64,000 bases of DNA from Streptosporangium sandarakinum (GTDB lineage: Bacteria > Actinomycetota > Actinomycetes > Streptosporangiales > Streptosporangiaceae): NCBI RefSeq assembly GCF_013409935.1, contig NZ_JACCCO010000003.1, positions 992,001-1,056,000 of the forward strand, written 5' to 3'. Position numbers and translations under genes: made by a program. This document shows positions 62,804 through 64,000 of the stretch, in pieces (position 1 is the first letter of the stretch; each line of letters opens with the position of its first letter). The notes below the pieces were generated by a model. That model did not search any database. It worked only from the letters and a program-made list of their open reading frames with translations, and was not told where the DNA came from.

Positions 62804-63589
62804 ATGAGCACGGCACGCAAGCCCCTCATCGCCGGCAACTGGAAGATGAACCTCAACCACCTGGAGGCCATCGCTCACACCCAGAAGCTGGCGTTCGCGC
62901 TGAACGACAAGGACCTCAACCGGGTCGAGGTGGCGGTCCTGCCGCCGTTCACCGACCTGCGCAGCGTCCAGACGCTGGTGGACGGTGACAAGCTGCGCCT
63001 GGTGTACGGCGCGCAGGACCTGTCCGAGCACGACGGCGGCGCGTACACCGGGGAGGTCTCCGGGGCGATGCTCGCCAAGCTCGGCTGCACCTTCGTGGTG
63101 ATCGGGCACTCCGAGCGGCGGCAGTACCACCGCGAGGACGACGACGTGGTCAACGCCAAGGTCCACGCGGCCTACCGGCACTCGCTCACGCCGATCCTGT
63201 GCGTGGGGGAGAACCTGGAGGTCCGCCGGTCCGGCGGCCAGGTGGCCCACAGCGTCGCCCAGCTCGACGGGGCGCTGCGCAAGGTCACCGCCGAGCAGGC
63301 CGCGTCGATCGTGCTGGCCTACGAGCCGGTGTGGGCGATCGGCACCGGCGAGGTGGCCACCCCGCAGGACGCCCAGGAGGTCTGCGGGGCGCTGCGCTCC
63401 CGACTCGCCGAGCTGTATGACGCCGATGTGGCCGCCGCCGTCCGTATCCTTTACGGAGGATCGGTCAAGGCCGACAACATCGTCGGCATCATGGCGCAGC
63501 CCGACGTGGACGGCGCCCTGGTCGGCGGTGCCAGCCTCGACCCGGTGGAGTTCGTGAAAATCTGCCGTTTTGGTGAAATGTCGGGCTGA
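62804..63589 (+). CDS. tpiA: Triosephosphate isomerase
   Basis: TpiA interconverts the two triose phosphates. The 261-residue TIM barrel has GNWKMN (lysine), the catalytic histidine in VIGHSERR and the catalytic glutamate in [13 protein letters not shown], plus [11 protein letters not shown] and [14 protein letters not shown] near the end. ATG 62804 follows GAGGAA and a GGCGGG stretch. It is the last gene of the glycolytic cluster. Confidence 0.97.
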   Translation: MSTARKPLIAGNWKMNLNHLEAIAHTQKLAFALNDKDLNRVEVAVLPPFTDLRSVQTLVDGDKLRLVYGAQDLSEHDGGAYTGEVSGAMLAKLGCTFVVIGHSERRQYHREDDDVVNAKVHAAYRHSLTPILCVGENLEVRRSGGQVAHSVAQLDGALRKVTAEQAASIVLAYEPVWAIGTGEVATPQDAQEVCGALRSRLAELYDADVAAAVRILYGGSVKADNIVGIMAQPDVDGALVGGASLDPVEFVKICRFGEMSG

Positions 63590-63604
63590 CCGGGGCGTTC
63601 GGGG

Positions 63605-63640
63605 GGTACGACTTGACAGGAGGTCGTACCCTCTTAGAGC
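63605..63640 (+). promoter_or_regulatory. secG promoter within a palindrome
   Basis: GGTACGAC (63605-63612) and GTCGTACC (63623-63630) form a perfect 8-base inverted repeat. Its 10-base loop holds a perfect TTGACA (63613-63618); TAGAGC (63635-63640) lies 16 bases later as a moderate -10. The palindrome may be the tpiA terminator, an operator, or both. Confidence 0.5.
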
Positions 63641-63722
63641 AAGTTTGAATCGTCACGCCTCAGGCGTCACACAAGGGTCGTGCCCGGACGCGGGCCGCGC
63701 GTAAATAGGGAACAGGTCAACG

Positions 63723-63953
63723 GTGACAATCGGAATCTCCATCGCCCTCATTCTGGCGAGCTTGCTGATGATCCTGCTCGTCCTGCTCCACAAGGGCAAG
63801 GGCGGGGGTCTGTCGGATCTGTTCGGTGGCGGCTTCTCGTCATCGTTCGGAGGGTCCTCCGTGGTCGAGCGCAACCTTGACCGGCTCACCATCATCACCG
63901 GTGTGGTCTGGTTCGTCTGCATCATCGCGCTGGGCCTTCTTCTCAAGCCCTGA
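63723..63953 (+). CDS. secG: Preprotein translocase subunit SecG
   Basis: SecG is a small helper subunit of the SecYEG channel in the inner membrane. The 76-residue protein has two membrane helices (about 3-22 and 55-73) and the conserved loop KGKGGGLSDLFGGG between them. The GTG start is preceded by an AGGGAACAGG stretch. Its location after gap-pgk-tpiA is typical of actinobacteria. The remaining 47 bases of the window show nothing recognisable. Confidence 0.93.
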   Translation: MTIGISIALILASLLMILLVLLHKGKGGGLSDLFGGGFSSSFGGSSVVERNLDRLTIITGVVWFVCIIALGLLLKP

Positions 63954-64000
63954 CCCGGGCTTTCAGGCGCCCTGGCTTTAGCCAAGCGTGACAGTGGTTC

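Overview
The window is a 64 kb stretch of high-GC actinobacterial core chromosome. The evidence for an actinomycete is the high GC with GTG and TTG starts, WhiA, the rapZ-yvcK-whiA cluster, TlyA, a SteA/SteB-type division pair, a mycothiol-dependent-isomerase-type protein and many four-base stop/start overlaps. The 16S gene and gene order fit Streptosporangiales (Streptosporangium or a relative), but the genus is a guess. I see no prophage, insertion sequence, CRISPR array or tRNA gene.

Layout. (1) 1-8.5 kb: end of aroE; infC-rpmI-rplT behind a structured leader, with infC starting at ATC; a SpoU/TrmH rRNA methyltransferase; an orphan PAS histidine kinase; pheS-pheT; a small acidic protein. 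(2) 8.6-11.7 kb, minus strand: an MFS exporter and an acyl-CoA synthetase behind a TetR-type palindrome. (3) 11.8-20.1 kb: argCJBDFR in an overlapping chain behind an ARG-box promoter, then argH and a 3-methyladenine DNA glycosylase; argG is absent. (4) 20.3-27.6 kb: tyrS, then a complete 16S-23S-5S operon with three candidate promoters and processing stems. (5) 28-38.7 kb: an Arg/Asp/Gly-repeat TPR protein, MBL hydrolase, SSB-like protein, DUF1015 protein, small TPR protein, HAD phosphatase, SCP2 protein, a phasin-like protein with a histone-H1-like tail, a small acidic protein, tlyA and nadK. (6) 38.8-46.6 kb: recN, then SteA-like and SteB/MctB-like proteins, a MraY/WecA-like transferase, a MurJ-like flippase and a GT4 glycosyltransferase. 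(7) 46.6-51 kb: a TerC protein under a yybP-ykoY-type (Mn2+) riboswitch, psd-pssA, a glyoxalase-II-like protein and a DinB/maleylpyruvate isomerase-like protein. (8) 51.2-64 kb: uvrA, two Rieske lipoproteins, uvrC-rapZ-yvcK, whiA, gap-pgk-tpiA and secG.

How the genes work together. Most of the window is housekeeping: translation (IF3, L35, L20, PheST, TyrS, rRNA, two rRNA methyltransferases), arginine synthesis with its repressor, nucleotide excision repair (UvrA, UvrC) and recombination (RecN), lower glycolysis, phosphatidylethanolamine synthesis and secretion. The order HAD phosphatase, small protein, tlyA, nadK, recN, SteA-like, SteB-like resembles the Mycobacterium tuberculosis Rv1691-Rv1698 block, which follows tyrS there; here an rRNA operon and several genes lie between.

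The less ordinary parts are the chain of division-associated proteins with lipid-linked glycan enzymes (40.6-46.6 kb), the repeat-built disordered TPR protein beside the rRNA operon, the paired Rieske lipoproteins between uvrA and uvrC, several cis-regulatory elements (Mn2+ riboswitch, infC leader, ARG boxes, a dre-like operator before gap, a TetR-type operator) and a run of recent-looking short tandem duplications, several of them in frame inside genes.
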